Both the position numbers and the translations under genes were made by a program. From the NCBI GenBank assembly GCA_964407285.1, contig CAYOVG010000163.1, positions 1-14,769 of the forward strand: 14,769 nucleotides of DNA, written 5' to 3'. Shown here one piece after another: positions 13,768 to 14,769 of this stretch. How positions within the stretch are numbered: the stretch's first letter is position 1; the number at the start of each line of letters is the position of its first letter. This stretch comes from CAYOVG01 sp964407285. GTDB lineage: Bacteria; Desulfobacterota; Syntrophobacteria; Syntrophobacterales; Syntrophobacteraceae. Under the pieces are notes generated by a model, which saw only the letters and a program-made list of their open reading frames with translations, searched no databases and was not told where the DNA came from.

Positions 13768-14386
13768 ATTGACGGTCGAGAGGAAAGAAGCTCTGATCGA
13801 GTTGATCAATGTGAGCTTCGGATTGGCCGTGGCAGCGCTGGCCGAGTTGCTTGACGTTCATATCACCATCAGTGTGCCCGAGGTGAGCCTGGTCAATTCC
13901 CAGGACGTTTTCAAAGTGTTGGGCGGCGCCATTGCGGAAAGACAGGAAGTGACTCTCGTACAGCAGGCCTTCAACGGGGACATCCTTGGGGAAGCGGTGC
14001 TGGCCCTGTCCGGGCGGTCGAGCGATAGCCTCGTGGCGATGCTTACCGGGGACGGCGGCTACACGCCGCAGCTCGAGGGAGATAAGCTCAAACAGGAGGC
14101 TCTTCTCGAAGTGGGCAACATTCTTATCGGCGCCTGCATGGGGCAGTTCTGCCATTTGCTCAATGCGCGAATTTCCTATCACCCGCCGAGGGTTTTTTTC
14201 GATTCGGTCACATCCGACAGGCTCAAGGCCAATATTACCTCGCACAAGACGGATGCGCTCATGGTCTGCGCCACGTTCAGCCAGGAGGAACTGGCCGTGA
14301 CCGGTTATCTTTTCTTCTTTCTCCCCGAACCGTGCCTCGGCAAATTGTTTTGCGAGATCGATGAGTTCTTGAAGACTCTCCAGTGA
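13760..14386 (+). CDS. CheC-family CheY-P phosphatase
   Basis: The 208 residues match the CheC length and its two-fold architecture. Each half carries an E-x-x-N active-site motif: E14-L-I-N17 (EALIELINVSFG) and E117-V-G-N120 (EALLEVGNILIG). CheC-family enzymes hydrolyse CheY-P using this E and N, usually preceded by Asp or Ser four residues before the Glu. Here that position is Glu in both halves (E10, E113), a small deviation. Downstream of each motif come the expected segments, e.g. HLLNARISYHPPRVF. No signal peptide or membrane segment is visible. The start ATG lies inside the last codons of the preceding receiver gene (8-bp overlap) behind a GGGGGAAAAGGG purine stretch, indicating coupled translation. 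CheX is the closest alternative assignment, but the two motifs favour CheC. It probably sets how long the CheY signal lasts. Confidence 0.82.
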   Translation: MSELTVERKEALIELINVSFGLAVAALAELLDVHITISVPEVSLVNSQDVFKVLGGAIAERQEVTLVQQAFNGDILGEAVLALSGRSSDSLVAMLTGDGGYTPQLEGDKLKQEALLEVGNILIGACMGQFCHLLNARISYHPPRVFFDSVTSDRLKANITSHKTDALMVCATFSQEELAVTGYLFFFLPEPCLGKLFCEIDEFLKTLQ

Positions 14387-14414
14387 TGAGCGATGTGTGC
14401 GAGCGAGTGTGGCA

Positions 14415-14769
14415 ATGGCCGATGGAATAGAAATTACCACATATGCCCAGATAGTTGAGACGTTGAGTCAGGGAGTCGTTGTCCTGGATCGCGAAATGCG
14501 CGTAGTGCTCTGGAACCGGTGGATGGAAGAGCACAGCAGACTGGATAGAACGGCTGTTCTGGGCAAGGAGATCGGGGGGCTCTTTCCCGACCTGGAGAAG
14601 AAAGGGTTTTTCTGGAAGGCCCGAAGCGTTTTCCGGCTGGGAAGTTATGCCTTTTTTTCTCAGGATACGCACGGCTACATGTTTCCGTTCCCCGTCACCA
14701 GGTACCTTGAAACCGAGTTCGACCTGATGCAGCAAAGCGTTATCCTGGCCCCTCTGTACGGCTCCGGCG
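14415..14769 (+). CDS. PAS-domain signalling protein, 5' part, cut by window edge
   Basis: The frame is open for 118 codons from ATG 14415 to the right edge. It begins MADGIEITTYAQIVETLSQG. Residues about 11-60 resemble a PAS N-terminal half (VVVLDREMRVVLWNRWMEEH, then LGKEIGGLFPDL). PAS domains sense small ligands, redox state or light and usually precede kinase, GGDEF or regulator modules. The output domain lies beyond the window, so a histidine kinase or diguanylate cyclase is possible but not visible. There is no signal peptide or membrane helix in the visible part. It follows the CheC gene by 28 bp in the same direction. The ribosome site is weak; in-frame GTG codons at 14397 and 14409 are alternative starts. 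Confidence 0.75.
   Translation, partial: MADGIEITTYAQIVETLSQGVVVLDREMRVVLWNRWMEEHSRLDRTAVLGKEIGGLFPDLEKKGFFWKARSVFRLGSYAFFSQDTHGYMFPFPVTRYLETEFDLMQQSVILAPLYGSG

Overview
The window is chromosomal DNA from a bacterium with moderately high G+C. The gene families (a stand-alone soluble chemoreceptor, multi-domain CheW, HEAT-repeat partner, CheC-type phosphatase, a secreted papain-like protease with FG-GAP repeats) and a plausible sigma-54 promoter suggest a former-Deltaproteobacteria lineage (Desulfobacterota / Syntrophobacter-like). This is an inference from style; no marker gene confirms it. No rRNA, tRNA, CRISPR array, transposase or phage gene was seen.

Left two thirds (1-9520, all on the minus strand, so read right to left): a long chemosensory gene set. 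In transcription order it encodes a receiver-like protein that has lost its phospho-Asp (9047-9520), a ParA-type ATPase (8195-8962), a coiled-coil/TPR protein (7672-8190), a lidless Hsp70 (6144-7658), a fully cytoplasmic chemoreceptor with two complete signalling tips (4136-6076), a three-CheW-domain scaffold with a degenerate zinc-binding insert (2162-4123), a 281-bp gap built partly from 8-bp repeats, CheB methylesterase (795-1880), and a HEAT-repeat protein running off the left edge. Spacing is mostly tight, with Shine-Dalgarno sites sitting on the preceding stop codon. A sigma-54-like -24/-12 element and a GC-rich hairpin precede the first gene. CheA and CheR are not in the window and may lie beyond an edge.

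Centre (9521-11136): about 1.6 kb with few genes. It holds a leader and promoter region with short inverted repeats, one plausible orphan 105-residue protein on the minus strand, and about 830 bp without a convincing gene but with two adjacent stem-loops. It is followed by a secreted papain-family cysteine protease with a six-repeat calcium-binding FG-GAP-like tail (11137-13086, plus strand).

Right end (13304 to the edge, plus strand): a short ORF with a strong ribosome site, a canonical CheY-like receiver, a CheC-family phosphatase overlapping it by 8 bp, and the start of a PAS-domain protein cut by the window edge.

Working model (inference): the minus-strand genes build a cytoplasmic chemosensory array, possibly two-layered because the receptor has two tips. 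ParA would position it on the nucleoid, and the Hsp70/TPR pair would be dedicated assembly or remodelling factors. The plus-strand CheY/CheC pair could be its output and signal-termination module. The most unusual points are the co-occurrence of ParA, Hsp70 and TPR proteins with a double-tip receptor, the CZB-like insert with three of four zinc ligands lost, the Hsp70 without a lid and with a non-canonical linker, and the Asp-to-Asn pseudo-receiver heading the operon.
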